A stretch of DNA of 64,000 bases from Tannerella sp. (GCA_031285565.1 JAITVY010000044.1:1-64000); one strand, 5' to 3'. Counted from the first letter of the stretch, positions 52,669-62,035 are shown. Numbers and translations are program-made. The notes: generated by a model not told the origin, from the sequence alone.

Positions 52669-53461
52669 AATCATACTCATCATTAGGCTTTAATGTAAAA
52701 AGCATATATTTTCGTTTTTCAATATTCGATACCTGATAATACATAATTCCATCATCAAATAAATTATCTGCTGAAATCTTATGTTCGTGTCCATAAATAC
52801 AAAACTGAATACCAGTATAGCTTTTTACATAATGCTGAAATATCTTTGCAACATTATTATTAAACTGATCTGCATACGGACGAACATGCATAGCTACAAC
52901 CGTTTTTTCATATTCCGGTCGATCGTCTTCCATTTGACTTTCCATAAACTCAAAATCAGGTATAGAATGCGAATAGTCAAATTCAAGCGCATTCGTATTC
53001 AAGCAGACAAATTTAGTATTTCCAGCTAAAAAAGAGAAATTAACATCTCCAAATATTTTATTGAAAATTTCTTCTCCGTTCGCCAGACAATCATGATTTC
53101 CTAATAGAACGACATAGGGTACAGCTAATTCACTCAGGATATCATGCATCCAAACAAACTCTTTTGTCAGTCCAAAATCAGAAATATCTCCTCCGTGAAT
53201 TACAAAATCAATATCATTTCTTTCATTTAATACTTTAACAAAATCTTCCGTCTCATCATACCAACGTTGTGTATCACTTATAAATGCAAACCGGAGCGTC
53301 GTTTTATCCTTACATAACTCTTCAATGCGTTTTATATTTATTGCATTAATTCCTTTCTCGCCTTTTATATGTCCATCATACGGGTGCGATTCAAACATAT
53401 CACAAGATTGCACAACAAACAGACCAACGATTAATAAAAAAAAATTATAGCTTATTCTCAT
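52649..53461 (-). CDS. Calcineurin-like metallophosphoesterase lipoprotein, copy 2
   Basis: A 270-residue lipoprotein paralogous to the one at 51151-51957. Start ATG 53461 is set by the promoter -7 box just upstream; it gives a signal with lipobox VVQSC. Phe-Ile-Ser-Asp-Thr-Gln-Arg, HGGDISD, LLGNHDC, VAMHVRP and IYGHEHK form the metal site. Note His-Val-Arg-Pro replaces His-Ala-Pro-Pro of copy 1, so substrate preference may differ. The two share motif order, C-terminal SNIEKRKYMLFTLKPNDEYD and the SHPYDG start. It overlaps the barrel-like gene downstream by 20 nt. Confidence 0.87.
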   Translation of the reverse strand: MRISYNFFLLIVGLFVVQSCDMFESHPYDGHIKGEKGINAINIKRIEELCKDKTTLRFAFISDTQRWYDETEDFVKVLNERNDIDFVIHGGDISDFGLTKEFVWMHDILSELAVPYVVLLGNHDCLANGEEIFNKIFGDVNFSFLAGNTKFVCLNTNALEFDYSHSIPDFEFMESQMEDDRPEYEKTVVAMHVRPYADQFNNNVAKIFQHYVKSYTGIQFCIYGHEHKISADNLFDDGIMYYQVSNIEKRKYMLFTLKPNDEYDYEVVEF

Positions 53462-53483
53462 TTTATACATTTGAAAAACGACA

Positions 53484-53491
53484 CAAAGATA
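53484..53491 (-). promoter_or_regulatory. -7 box of metallophosphoesterase copy 2
   Basis: TATCTTTG (minus strand; plus CAAAGATA) matches TAnnTTTG exactly, 22 nt before the ATG at 53461. No TTTG is seen at -33. It decides the start, since the longer frame begins upstream of it. Confidence 0.55.
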
Positions 53492-53633
53492 ATGCTTATT
53501 AAAAGAATCATTTTGTTCCATATTTACATAAAACTAGTTCTTTTGTCGCATTAAAAGGCTGTCAGAGTTCTTTTAGTTCTTTCAACTCTTATACTTTTTA
53601 TTATCATCAGTCTGGAAATTCATTGGTTTCTGT

Positions 53634-53641
53634 TATTTTTG
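53634..53641 (+). promoter_or_regulatory. -7 box of the TauE-like exporter gene
   Basis: TATTTTTG is an exact -7 box, with TCTG (one mismatch to TTTG) at 53611-53614, 19 nt upstream. The start codon lies 25 nt downstream. Confidence 0.55.
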
Positions 53642-53666
53642 TATCGGATCCTACATATAAAATAAA

Positions 53667-54422
53667 ATGTCTGAATTTTCTCTGTGGATGAATTCTCCTT
53701 ATGACTGGATACTTCTTTTCACATGTGCTTTATTGATTGGTATGTCTAAAACCGGTATCCAGGGAATTACTTTACTGGCAATACCATTAATGGCTATTAA
53801 TTTCGGAGCTAAACCTTCTACCGGTCTAATATTGCCTATGCTCTGTTTTTCGGATTTAATTGCTGTTATCTATTACCGGCGTACAGCCGAATGGAAGTAT
53901 GTATTCAGACTACTACCAGCAGCCATAGTTGGTTTTTTCGTAGCTATCGCTGTCGACAAGGTGATTCCTGCCGATGAATTCCGCAGATTAATGGCCATAT
54001 GTATCTTTATGGGTATCGGTGTTATGTTCTGGATGGAGAAAAAGAGTCCCGATAATAAAATGCTGACTTCCTGGTGGTATGCCCCCCTGTTTGGATTAAT
54101 GGGAGGTTTCACAACGATGATCGGAAATGCCGCAGGACCAGTCATGTCAGTCTATCTCTTATCTATGCGTTTACCTAAGTACAGTTTTGTCGGCACCAGC
54201 GCTTGGTTTTTCCTGGTAGTTAATTATCTGAAACTCCCGCTACAAATATTTGTCTGGGATAATATTTCTGTTACGACTGTCATATTAAATGCAATAGCAA
54301 TCCCCTTCATGATTATAGGCGCCATTATTGGAATTTATTTTGTAAAGAAAATACCGGAAAAAAGCTACCGAACCTTCATTATTGTCATCACTATTTTGTC
54401 GACGGTTATGCTGCTATTTTAA
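53667..54422 (+). CDS. TSUP/TauE-SafE family anion exporter
   Basis: A 251-residue inner-membrane protein with about eight helices. It has the two half-repeat motifs of the TSUP family: KTGIQGITLLAIPLMAINFGAKPSTGLILPML near 30 and GFTTMIGNAAGPVMSVYLLS near 150. These transport organosulfur or sulfite-type anions, or acetate-like compounds, out of or into the cell. The substrate cannot be told. It stands alone with its own -7 box and ends 131 nt before rmuC. Confidence 0.88.
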   Translation: MSEFSLWMNSPYDWILLFTCALLIGMSKTGIQGITLLAIPLMAINFGAKPSTGLILPMLCFSDLIAVIYYRRTAEWKYVFRLLPAAIVGFFVAIAVDKVIPADEFRRLMAICIFMGIGVMFWMEKKSPDNKMLTSWWYAPLFGLMGGFTTMIGNAAGPVMSVYLLSMRLPKYSFVGTSAWFFLVVNYLKLPLQIFVWDNISVTTVILNAIAIPFMIIGAIIGIYFVKKIPEKSYRTFIIVITILSTVMLLF

Positions 54423-54552
54423 GGATATCTTTACTTAGTATTACGTATTAGAGTTGGCGTTATTTTGTTGAATCGTTAAAGCGTTAGGGTGCTAAGACGT
54501 TTAAATAAATCAACATTTAGACATTTTGCACTTAACACAACATTGGTAAATT

Positions 54553-55818
54553 ATGGAATATATTATTCTTATAAGCATCTTCATTGCGATTATTTTACTG
54601 GTCATACAAATCATTAAGCTCCCCAAAAAAGATCAGGACGAAACTTTTTTACTTAGCTCACTGGAGGAGATCCAAAGGGCGTTCGACCGTATCGAGAAGA
54701 ATTTCAGGGAAGACTTCCGGCTAAACCGGGAAGAAAGCAGGGAAGTTGCCCGCGAAAACCGGGAAGATCTATCACGCTCATTACACGAATTCGGTGAATC
54801 ATTCGATAAAGCTATCGCCTCTTTTAATGATTTACAACGCGAGAAATTCGCAACAATGGATGAACGCCAGCGTCTACTACTTGAAAATACGGAAAAACGT
54901 CTGGAACAAATCCGCATAACGGTAGATGAGAAATTACAAAAGACCTTGAATGAACGAATCGGCCAATCATTTCAGCTTGTCAGCAAACAACTCGAAAATG
55001 TCCAGAAAGGATTAGGTGAAATGCAAAGTCTGGCACAGGATGTGGGAGGGCTGAAAAAAGTTCTAAGTAATGTCAAAACACGTGGGAACATCGGTGAAAT
55101 TCAATTATGTATGCTATTAGAACAAATTCTTGCTCCGGAACAATATGAGGCAAATGTAAAGACTTTACCTTCCGGAAATGATTTTGTAGAGTTTGCAGTT
55201 AAACTTCCCGGTAAAGACGAGATTCATGATTTTGTATATCTTCCGATTGATGCCAAATTTCCTAAAGATATTTATGAACAACTTGTGGAAGCATATGATG
55301 CCGGGGATCCACAAGCGATTGAAGCTGCCGGCAGGCAGATGGAAACTGTCATCAAAAAAATGGCCAGGGATATCTCCGATAAATACCTGAATCCACCTGT
55401 AACAACTGATTTTGCAATTATGTTCCTGCCTTTCGAAAGTATTTATGCAGAAGTAATCCGCCGGTCTTCGTTATTGGAAGACTTACAACGTACTTATAAG
55501 GTTGTGGTTACCGGCCCGACTACATTAGCTGCAATTCTGAATAGTTTGCAAATGGGTTTTCGAACGCTAGCTATCCAGAAACACTCAGGTCAGGTATGGT
55601 CTGTTTTAGGCGAGGTAAAAAAAGAATTTGAAAAAATCGGAGGTATGCTTGAGAAAGCGCAAAAAAATCTACATACGGCAAGCGGACAGATAGATGAAGT
55701 ATTAGGTACCCGCACACGAGCTATTCAACGGAAACTACGCGATATAGATACAATGGGCGAACTAAAAGAAGCTGACAAAGAACTTTCGGATGAAAATCTT
55801 TTCAATACTGAAGAATAA
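54553..55818 (+). CDS. rmuC: RmuC-family DNA recombination protein
   Basis: A 421-residue protein with one N-terminal membrane helix (3-24), a long coiled-coil (about 30-185, rich in Arg/Glu heptads) and the RmuC nuclease-like domain (about 190-385: RGNIGEIQLCMLLEQIL, VYLPIDAKFPKDIYEQLVEAYD, FAIMFLPFESIYAEV, VVVTGPTTLAAILNSLQMGF). Family members limit recombination at inverted repeats. Its 3' end overlaps the convergent comEC-like gene by 17 nt. Confidence 0.93.
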   Translation: MEYIILISIFIAIILLVIQIIKLPKKDQDETFLLSSLEEIQRAFDRIEKNFREDFRLNREESREVARENREDLSRSLHEFGESFDKAIASFNDLQREKFATMDERQRLLLENTEKRLEQIRITVDEKLQKTLNERIGQSFQLVSKQLENVQKGLGEMQSLAQDVGGLKKVLSNVKTRGNIGEIQLCMLLEQILAPEQYEANVKTLPSGNDFVEFAVKLPGKDEIHDFVYLPIDAKFPKDIYEQLVEAYDAGDPQAIEAAGRQMETVIKKMARDISDKYLNPPVTTDFAIMFLPFESIYAEVIRRSSLLEDLQRTYKVVVTGPTTLAAILNSLQMGFRTLAIQKHSGQVWSVLGEVKKEFEKIGGMLEKAQKNLHTASGQIDEVLGTRTRAIQRKLRDIDTMGELKEADKELSDENLFNTEE

Positions 55819-57067
55819 TTTGTCTGAATAACACGAGTAAAAGGAGCAAAAGGCTTACAAATAATACAAGGAAACGTCGCGATTGAAAATAATATAATAC
55901 GAGCCCCAATATTATATATGCAAATATCAATGTAAAAAAATCAAAACGTAAAGCAAATGTTGCGCCCGGAAGTTGGCTAAACCGGTTCACAATCCACATC
56001 ATTCCTTTTGTTAGTACTTCAACCATAGATTGCAACCATTCATAACCTGGCATCTCAGCCGGCAATAGCATATAAAATAAAGTCAGTGGAATTAATACTG
56101 TAGCTAATAAGGATAGAAATAAATTTGTAAATAAAAACACAGTTGAAACCTCTCCAAAATAAAAAGCGCAAAGGAAAATCGTTCCAATCTGTGCGGCGAC
56201 AGTTACAGTAAGTACTCCCCATGGCATTGCAATTAAAGGATTCCGGACCTCTATTAACTTGTAAAACCGGGGCTGAAGATATAATATAAAAAATACAGCA
56301 ACAAAACTCAGTTGAAATCCGATATCAAATAAATAGAACGGATTATACACCAGCATACAAAATGCCGCTGCAGCCAATGTGTTATACCGGTCAGGCCGGT
56401 ATTGAAACTGCTCACCAACTACATAAACGGTAAACATTAAAGCAGCCCTTACCGAAGCAGCTGAAAGTCCGGCAATATAGGCAAATGCCCAGACCAATAA
56501 GAGTATCAGAATGAATCTAAGCCATCGAAAAACTGAACGTTTAGGAAAAACTGAAAACAATAAAGACAAAAGAGCCGCTACAATCCCAACATGAAAGCCG
56601 CTGACAGAAAGCAAATGAGCCACTCCGGTAGCAGAAAACTGATGACGTACTTCCCGTTTCATTGCTTTACGATAATTTACAGTAATCGTTGCTAAGATTG
56701 ATTTTTCATTATCATCTAAATGAAGTTTATCTAATTTCCCAACCATATGTTCCTGCACATTATGTGCCCGTTCCTGTAACCATCCGGTATGTGCAGGAAC
56801 CGCTAAACGATGTTCGACAAGTGCTGTTAGCTGGATAGCCAGGAATATAAATAAACAACTCACCACTACCCCCCAAATCCAACGGGAATCATAAAAGATA
56901 CCGGATGATTTTTCCACAGCAAACAAAGAAAGTATAACAACAGCTACCACCGGAAGCAACAAAAGGCAGGATAGCTGTTGGAGCGGAAAACAAACTTGCA
57001 GTACAATACCTGTTATCCAATAAAAAAGCGGCCTCACAAAAGGTCGCTTCTGTATCTCTTCAATCAT
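55802..57067 (-). CDS. comEC: ComEC/Rec2-like DNA uptake membrane protein, short form
   Basis: A 421-residue inner-membrane protein. It has the ComEC core domain: TGVAHLLSVSGFHVGIVAALL near 150, GLSAASVRAALMFTVYVVGE near 200, Gln-Leu-Ser-Phe and a run of about ten helices. The N-terminal part before this is the DUF4131-like region. The C-terminal metallo-beta-lactamase domain of long ComEC forms is absent, as in many Bacteroidetes versions. It probably forms the channel for single-stranded DNA across the inner membrane. It follows rpe by 25 nt on the same strand and is convergent with rmuC. Confidence 0.88.
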   Translation of the reverse strand: MIEEIQKRPFVRPLFYWITGIVLQVCFPLQQLSCLLLLPVVAVVILSLFAVEKSSGIFYDSRWIWGVVVSCLFIFLAIQLTALVEHRLAVPAHTGWLQERAHNVQEHMVGKLDKLHLDDNEKSILATITVNYRKAMKREVRHQFSATGVAHLLSVSGFHVGIVAALLSLLFSVFPKRSVFRWLRFILILLLVWAFAYIAGLSAASVRAALMFTVYVVGEQFQYRPDRYNTLAAAAFCMLVYNPFYLFDIGFQLSFVAVFFILYLQPRFYKLIEVRNPLIAMPWGVLTVTVAAQIGTIFLCAFYFGEVSTVFLFTNLFLSLLATVLIPLTLFYMLLPAEMPGYEWLQSMVEVLTKGMMWIVNRFSQLPGATFALRFDFFTLIFAYIILGLVLYYFQSRRFLVLFVSLLLLLLVLFRQIILQY

Positions 57068-57092
57068 AAAACGAAATAAGTAGCGTATATTT

Positions 57093-57743
57093 TTACAATG
57101 ATTTTAATTCTTTTATTGTCTGTATCGGATCAGCAGCCTTGAATATATAGCTACCGGCCACCAATACATCGGCTCCGGCACATAATAATTGCTGAGCCGT
57201 TTCTTTATTGACACCACCATCCACTTCAATCAACGTTGGCAAACCTCTTTCTGTGATCATTTTCTTCAGCCTGGCTGTCTTGGCAACCGAATGCTCAATA
57301 AACTTTTGTCCGCCGAAGCCCGGATTTACAGACATAAGCAGTACCATATCAACGTCTTGTATTATTTCATCCAGTACGGATATCGGTGTATGCGGATTTA
57401 ATGTTACACCTGCTTTCATTCCTGCCTCTTTAATAGCAGCAACCGTACGGTTCAGATGAATACAGGCTTCATAATGCACATTCATCAGATAAGCGCCTGA
57501 TGCTGCAACTTCATGGATAAACTTTTGTGGTTCCACAATCATCAGATGTACATCCATCGGTTTCGTGCTCACATCCTTCAAAGCCTCCAATATAGGGAAA
57601 CCAAATGATATATTCGGAACAAATACGCCATCCATTACATCCAGATGCAACCAATCTGCTTCACTTGCATTTACCATTTCAACTTCTTGCTGCAAATGCA
57701 TAAAATCGGCAGCAAGCAATGAGGGTGCTATCTTATGATTCAT
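57093..57743 (-). CDS. rpe: Ribulose-phosphate 3-epimerase
   Basis: A 216-residue cytoplasmic TIM-barrel enzyme of the pentose phosphate pathway (D-ribulose-5-phosphate to D-xylulose-5-phosphate). Signatures: APSLLAADFMHL at the start, WLHLDVMDGVFVPNISFG with the catalytic Asp and His, VHLMIVEPQKFIHE, VNPGFGGQKFIEHS, and EVDGGVNKETA with the second Asp. Length and order match the family. comEC follows after 25 nt, and a strong terminator lies just upstream of the start. Confidence 0.96.
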   Translation of the reverse strand: MNHKIAPSLLAADFMHLQQEVEMVNASEADWLHLDVMDGVFVPNISFGFPILEALKDVSTKPMDVHLMIVEPQKFIHEVAASGAYLMNVHYEACIHLNRTVAAIKEAGMKAGVTLNPHTPISVLDEIIQDVDMVLLMSVNPGFGGQKFIEHSVAKTARLKKMITERGLPTLIEVDGGVNKETAQQLLCAGADVLVAGSYIFKAADPIQTIKELKSL

Positions 57744-57779
57744 TTTTCAAATACGATTAAGTGTCAGTCAAAGATAAAA

Positions 57780-57812
57780 AAAAGAGAATGGATTTACAAA
57801 TCCATTCTCTTC
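57780..57812. terminator. Intrinsic terminator between the small gene and rpe
   Basis: AGAGAATGGATTT (57783-57795) and AAATCCATTCTCT (57798-57810) are a perfect inverted repeat, in practice an 11-bp stem with a short loop. A run of eight A before it gives a U-tract for minus-strand transcripts, so it ends the small gene at 57834-58019. Confidence 0.85.
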
Positions 57813-57833
57813 TCATTTTCTTAACAAACTTAT

Positions 57834-58019
57834 TCAGTTTACAATATAGGAACAAAGACCTTGGTCTAAAGTAGGTTCAAACTGATAAACCCGGGCAAAT
57901 TGGCGAATAAAATTTAAAGTATCTTCACCTGGTCTTAACGACTTTCTTCCCGCTTTTGCACTGTTCTTTTGTTCCGCATTAGTTTTTGTTGATAAAGTAA
58001 AATTTCTTTTCATAGGCAT
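57834..58019 (-). CDS. Small conserved-type hypothetical protein
   Basis: A short basic protein of about 61 residues if started at ATG 58019 (MPMKRNFTLSTKTNAEQKNS) or 59 from 58013. The longer frame to 58052 begins in a less likely context. It contains a Lys/Arg-rich middle with AGRKSLRPGEDTLNFIRQFARVY and ends in a hydrophobic tail. It has its own strong terminator and lies downstream of the ECF sigma gene, 96 nt from it, so it may be co-regulated. I recognise no domain. Confidence 0.6.
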   Translation of the reverse strand: MPMKRNFTLSTKTNAEQKNSAKAGRKSLRPGEDTLNFIRQFARVYQFEPTLDQGLCSYIVN

Positions 58020-58114
58020 CTGTTCTACGTTACTAACATTAGAACGGAACAACCTATAAAATTATTGTTTACAGTTTATCTTTTCCGTCATTTTTAACAA
58101 AAGAACCACTTTTC

Positions 58115-58708
58115 TTACGAGAAGGATAATTCTATTTGATTTTCTTCAGCCATGCGTCGCATATTCAATATCGCGTAACGCATACGTCCTAAGGCTGTAT
58201 TAATACTTACTCCGGTAATATCTGCAATTTCTTTAAAGCTCAGGTCTTGATAATAGCGCATTTCCAATACTTCACGCTGATTTTCCGGCAAATGTTTCAC
58301 CATTTTTTTCACATCATCAAACACCTGATTCTGTATGATGTTGTCTTCTATTGTACCATCACACAACCGAACATCATTGAATAAATCAACATCAACTTCG
58401 TCATTCGAAATTGTATTTTCATTGCGTTCCTGGCGGAAATTATCAATAACAAGATTATGAGCTATACGCATGATAAAGGCTTTAAATTTACCACTTTCAG
58501 TATAACGACCTTGTTTAATAGTCATAATTACTTTTACGAATGTTTCCTGAAAAATATCTTCAGCTAAATCCCGATCGCGGATAATATAGTAAATATACGA
58601 ATGAACACTACTCTTGTAGCGGTTCAACAATACATCAAATGCAGGATTATTACCTTTTGCATAAAGAACGACCAATTCCTCATCGGTCATCGTTTTCAAA
58701 TTTTTCAT
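58115..58708 (-). CDS. ECF-type RNA polymerase sigma factor (sigma-70 family)
   Basis: A 197-residue sigma factor. Region 2 (about 10-95) contains FDVLLNRYKSSVHSYIYYIIRDRDLAEDIFQETFVKV and KFKAFIMRIAHNLVIDNFRQ; region 4 (about 130-190) contains LPENQREVLEMRYYQDLSFKEIADITG and the recognition helix VSINTALGRMRYAILNMRRM. No anti-sigma gene is adjacent, as is usual for it and its conserved Bacteroidetes relatives. It heads a stretch with a small basic protein and may control envelope or housekeeping functions. Confidence 0.93.
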   Translation of the reverse strand: MKNLKTMTDEELVVLYAKGNNPAFDVLLNRYKSSVHSYIYYIIRDRDLAEDIFQETFVKVIMTIKQGRYTESGKFKAFIMRIAHNLVIDNFRQERNENTISNDEVDVDLFNDVRLCDGTIEDNIIQNQVFDDVKKMVKHLPENQREVLEMRYYQDLSFKEIADITGVSINTALGRMRYAILNMRRMAEENQIELSFS

Positions 58709-58911
58709 TACGTCCTGTTTTTAGGTTTTCAGAGTAATGTTATGCTATAGGCAGATAGATTTAATTATTTGTATTTAATTATTTGCGAAAACAAAGAAAA
58801 AGAAAGAATCTCATTCGACCAAATTTTTAACAAAAAAACACCCCAATTTGCAAGTTTATTGTACAAAATGGGGAGTTTTATGGACGAAACCATCTTTTTA
58901 ATTTATATTAA

Positions 58912-60507
58912 TCAGAATTTATATCCGAATGTTAATGCCAGACGTGTTGTTTTGGCTGAAACTTTTGCCGGGTCGGAAACTACAGGAGAGATTCCATCTT
59001 CCGGATAATTCCAAAATGTATTAGAGTACGGATATAACTTTTCATTTTGTACACGATAAATGCATGCCAGATCCATATAGAAATTCGGTGTAAAACGATA
59101 GCCCAAACCAAATGTATAATGATTAGTCGTATTCAGTACCGTGTAATGAGGTATTGTCCCGGAAGGTAACACTTCCACTAATTCATCTCGATTAGAAGAT
59201 GTAAGATTTTTTTCCATCGGACTGGGTTGCCAGATATATCCGGCACGTACAGCAAACTGAGGTGTGACTTTATACTCTGCTCCGATTTTAACAGTATGTC
59301 CGGGCTTAAAATCCTCTTTTATATATGTATTAGTGTTATATTCATTTCCATCACGGTCCGATAAACGCATCGATCTGTAATTCGTCAGTTCATAATCTAA
59401 ACTAATCAATGCAGATGTACCAATAATTCCGGCAGCACTAAAAATCCAACGATCGGGAGTACGAAGTTTATATTCTGAGTATGATCCTTCAGGGGTATAG
59501 TCATCAAATTCAGGATCAGGATCAGCCGACAAATAACTTCCGGCCTCCGCATAATAGTAATCCGTCATACGATACCATTTAGGTGAATTATAAGCAACTC
59601 CCACACGCAATATATCCCATGGACGCGCAATTACACCTATATTAAAAGAATAACCAGTACCTTCGGTCTCAATACTATTATCTAAGTACAAATAATCTTT
59701 ACCTCCGAAACTTTCATCGTGCGAAGATGACATCCGGTAATCAATATCTGTTACTCCAAAAGTAGCACCGACAAATACACGATCGGAAATATTTGTAGAC
59801 AAAGAAAAATTATATTCACTGATACTACCTTTTTCAGAAACCCGTAAAGTCGTTTCATTCGGAGCTTTGCCAAATGCACTGTAATAAATATCATTATTGC
59901 CAGCATCAGACTTCGGTTCAATCAAACCTCCACGATAACCAATAACAGGTAACCAATTACCAACCAATTCATTATTAAAATATGGATCATTTGTAAACTC
60001 ATTAAGAGTAATACCACCTTTCTCACCAAAAGCATTTGTAGCACGAGATGCGACATAATCCGCCAGTGATGACTGAGGAGAGCCTGTTATTCTGTATTCG
60101 CGATTAAAATCTTTTGCCTTATTATAAGAGATACCAATATTCCAACTTTTTGTACCCTGGTCTCTTCCGGTCGGGAAATAACCGACATAAGAGAAATTAG
60201 TAAACCCAAACTTTGTCCGGTTCTTATCGGAATTAATACCCATCCATGTAGCATCCATATTAGCCATATTCAAATCTAAAGTAGCCTGAACCTCCGAACT
60301 TCGGTACACTCCTATCCCAGCCGGATTGTGAGACATAGCAGACATATCACCACCTAAAGCCCCAAAAGCCCCTCCCATACTCATCGAACGTGCAGAACCA
60401 TTCAAATCCAAATGAGAGAAACGAAATGCATCCATTTCATTTTGAGCGAATAAAGCGCCAACACATAATAAAGCCAGCGCACTCACATATATCTTTCTCT
60501 TTTTCAT
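58912..60507 (-). CDS. OmpP1/FadL-family outer-membrane transport protein
   Basis: A 531-residue outer-membrane beta-barrel with signal peptide (about 21 residues, cut after LFAQ). It has the FadL N-terminal hatch: SARSMSMGGAFGALGGDMSAMSHNPAGIGVYRSSE (Asn-Pro-Ala-Gly motif). The barrel strands continue to a C-terminal LALTFGYKF ending in Phe. These proteins let hydrophobic compounds such as long-chain fatty acids cross the outer membrane. It has its own -7 box and stands alone. Confidence 0.9.
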   Translation of the reverse strand: MKKRKIYVSALALLCVGALFAQNEMDAFRFSHLDLNGSARSMSMGGAFGALGGDMSAMSHNPAGIGVYRSSEVQATLDLNMANMDATWMGINSDKNRTKFGFTNFSYVGYFPTGRDQGTKSWNIGISYNKAKDFNREYRITGSPQSSLADYVASRATNAFGEKGGITLNEFTNDPYFNNELVGNWLPVIGYRGGLIEPKSDAGNNDIYYSAFGKAPNETTLRVSEKGSISEYNFSLSTNISDRVFVGATFGVTDIDYRMSSSHDESFGGKDYLYLDNSIETEGTGYSFNIGVIARPWDILRVGVAYNSPKWYRMTDYYYAEAGSYLSADPDPEFDDYTPEGSYSEYKLRTPDRWIFSAAGIIGTSALISLDYELTNYRSMRLSDRDGNEYNTNTYIKEDFKPGHTVKIGAEYKVTPQFAVRAGYIWQPSPMEKNLTSSNRDELVEVLPSGTIPHYTVLNTTNHYTFGLGYRFTPNFYMDLACIYRVQNEKLYPYSNTFWNYPEDGISPVVSDPAKVSAKTTRLALTFGYKF

Positions 60508-60533
60508 TTCTCTTACGTATTTATTTTACCTCG

Positions 60534-60541
60534 CAAATATA
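60534..60541 (-). promoter_or_regulatory. -7 box of the FadL-type gene
   Basis: TATATTTG (minus strand; plus CAAATATA) matches TAnnTTTG exactly, 26 nt before the start. No TTTG is seen at the -33 place. Confidence 0.5.
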
Positions 60542-60557
60542 ATAATATCAATAAACA

Positions 60558-60577
60558 TAGGGTGCTTTAGCACCCTA
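60558..60577. terminator. Short hairpin after the Ser/Gly-rich gene
   Basis: TAGGGTGC and GCACCCTA form a perfect 8-bp stem with a TTTA loop. It follows the stop of the minus-strand gene at 60608 by about 30 nt. The following sequence is U-rich but not a clean run. Confidence 0.5.
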
Positions 60578-60607
60578 CTTGTTAAAATCTTATTTATTTA
60601 TCAGCAA

Positions 60608-62035
60608 TTACCGACGGCCACCGCCACCACCGGAACGGCCACCACCGCCACCGCTGGAACGACCGCCTCCACCACCGCCACCGCTATAGCTACCACTACT
60701 GCTGGAACGGCCGCTGCTTCCGGATGAATAAGAGCTACTGCTGCTTGAGCGCGTGCTGCTTCCGGAATAGCTGCTTGAAGAGGGCGACGAAGAACGTGAA
60801 CTACTTCCCGATACTCCGGAACTCCGTGATGAAGAACTGCGACTGCCTGACGAAGATACTCCACCACTACTCCGCGTAGTTCTTGTTGAATTAACTGTTC
60901 CCGAATTTGAACTCCGTGAAGATGAACTACCGGAAGAGTTAACACTTGATGAAGAACGTGAACTGGAAGAACGCGTACCAGAAGAGTTAACACTCGATGA
61001 AGAACGCGTACCGGAAGAACGTGAGCTGTTTACAGCTGAATTATCACGTCCGGTTGTTGTACCCGATGATCTTAACGATGAACTTCTGCCCGAACTACGT
61101 GTTGCTGCCGATTCACCGGAAGAACGCGTTGATGAACTGCGCATTGACGAAGAGGTACTTCGTCCGCTGGTTGCCGCTGAAGACCGGTAAGCTGAACTGC
61201 TACGACCACTACTCCTGCTGGCAGCCGTTCCACGGCCTGCCTGATTCCTATAATTAGGCCTGTACCAACCATTATCGTGATGATGATGTCCATAATAACC
61301 ACCACCATAGTAACCTCCGTAATAACCACCATAGTAGCCTCCATAATACCACGGACTATACCAGCCACTGTAGAAGCCACCCCAGCCCCAGTTCCATCCG
61401 AACCCCCAGGATGGGCCGTACCAAGATGAATAACCCCAATACGGACGGTAACGCCATGAGCTATAATACCAAGGATCATAGAACCAGGGATCATACCAGC
61501 CACCCCAGCCATTACCGATATTAACATTCACACTTACATTGGAAGATCCATCAGAATAATCGGTATCATAATCATAGGCATAATATCCTTCGCTCAGGTA
61601 CAAATCTACCTGATCAGCTCCGGCAATAGTTATCTTACTTGGCGAATGGTACCGGATAACCCGTTCTGTGTATTCCGTATCCGAACGACGTTCGTCTTTT
61701 TTCTTTTTCGGTTCGTCTTCATTGGCATACAAATCTTCGTCTTCTATATATAATTCTTCATCCGCATCTGTATACCGGCGGTTATATGCATCTACATCCA
61801 TTGCTGTAATATCGCCAGACGATGCATTACTTGTAGCCATTGACGTAGTACTTGCTACTTTTGTTGGCGTTTGAGTTGATGTATTAGTGGAAACGGCAGT
61901 CTTTTTTTCTACCTTTTCATTCTTTTTGCTTTTCTCGGAAGAGAAATACACATCATCAAAAAACTCCTCCTGTGCCGCTACATTCAGCGTCATGACTAAC
62001 ATAATCAATAAGGAAGTTAATTTCATTGCTTTCAT
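60608..62035 (-). CDS. Secreted low-complexity Tyr/Gly- and Ser/Arg-rich protein
   Basis: A 475-residue secreted protein with a signal peptide (cut near NVAAQ, about 21; an ATG at 62026 gives a similar signal). Order: charged linker (about 22-130), a small region with ITIAGADQVDLYLSEGYYAYD, a Tyr/Trp/Gly-rich block (about 165-255, repeated YYGGYYGG units and His run), and a Ser-Arg-Ser-rich tail (about 270-450) closing in Gly runs. It is low-complexity and probably disordered, so other frames here look open by chance. Possible roles are adhesion, surface coating or a matrix. I do not recognise a family. Confidence 0.7.
   Translation of the reverse strand: MKAMKLTSLLIMLVMTLNVAAQEEFFDDVYFSSEKSKKNEKVEKKTAVSTNTSTQTPTKVASTTSMATSNASSGDITAMDVDAYNRRYTDADEELYIEDEDLYANEDEPKKKKDERRSDTEYTERVIRYHSPSKITIAGADQVDLYLSEGYYAYDYDTDYSDGSSNVSVNVNIGNGWGGWYDPWFYDPWYYSSWRYRPYWGYSSWYGPSWGFGWNWGWGGFYSGWYSPWYYGGYYGGYYGGYYGGGYYGHHHHDNGWYRPNYRNQAGRGTAASRSSGRSSSAYRSSAATSGRSTSSSMRSSSTRSSGESAATRSSGRSSSLRSSGTTTGRDNSAVNSSRSSGTRSSSSVNSSGTRSSSSRSSSSVNSSGSSSSRSSNSGTVNSTRTTRSSGGVSSSGSRSSSSRSSGVSGSSSRSSSPSSSSYSGSSTRSSSSSSYSSGSSGRSSSSGSYSGGGGGGGRSSGGGGGRSGGGGGRR

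Noticed and set aside
57834-58052. Longer start for the small gene at 57834
   Set aside because: The first ATG adds a stretch without conserved character; the MPMKR or MKRNF start is more probable.
60997-61527. Open frames in other phases over the low-complexity gene
   Set aside because: The repeated Ser/Gly codons leave other frames open by chance; only the frame with signal peptide and promoter is coding.
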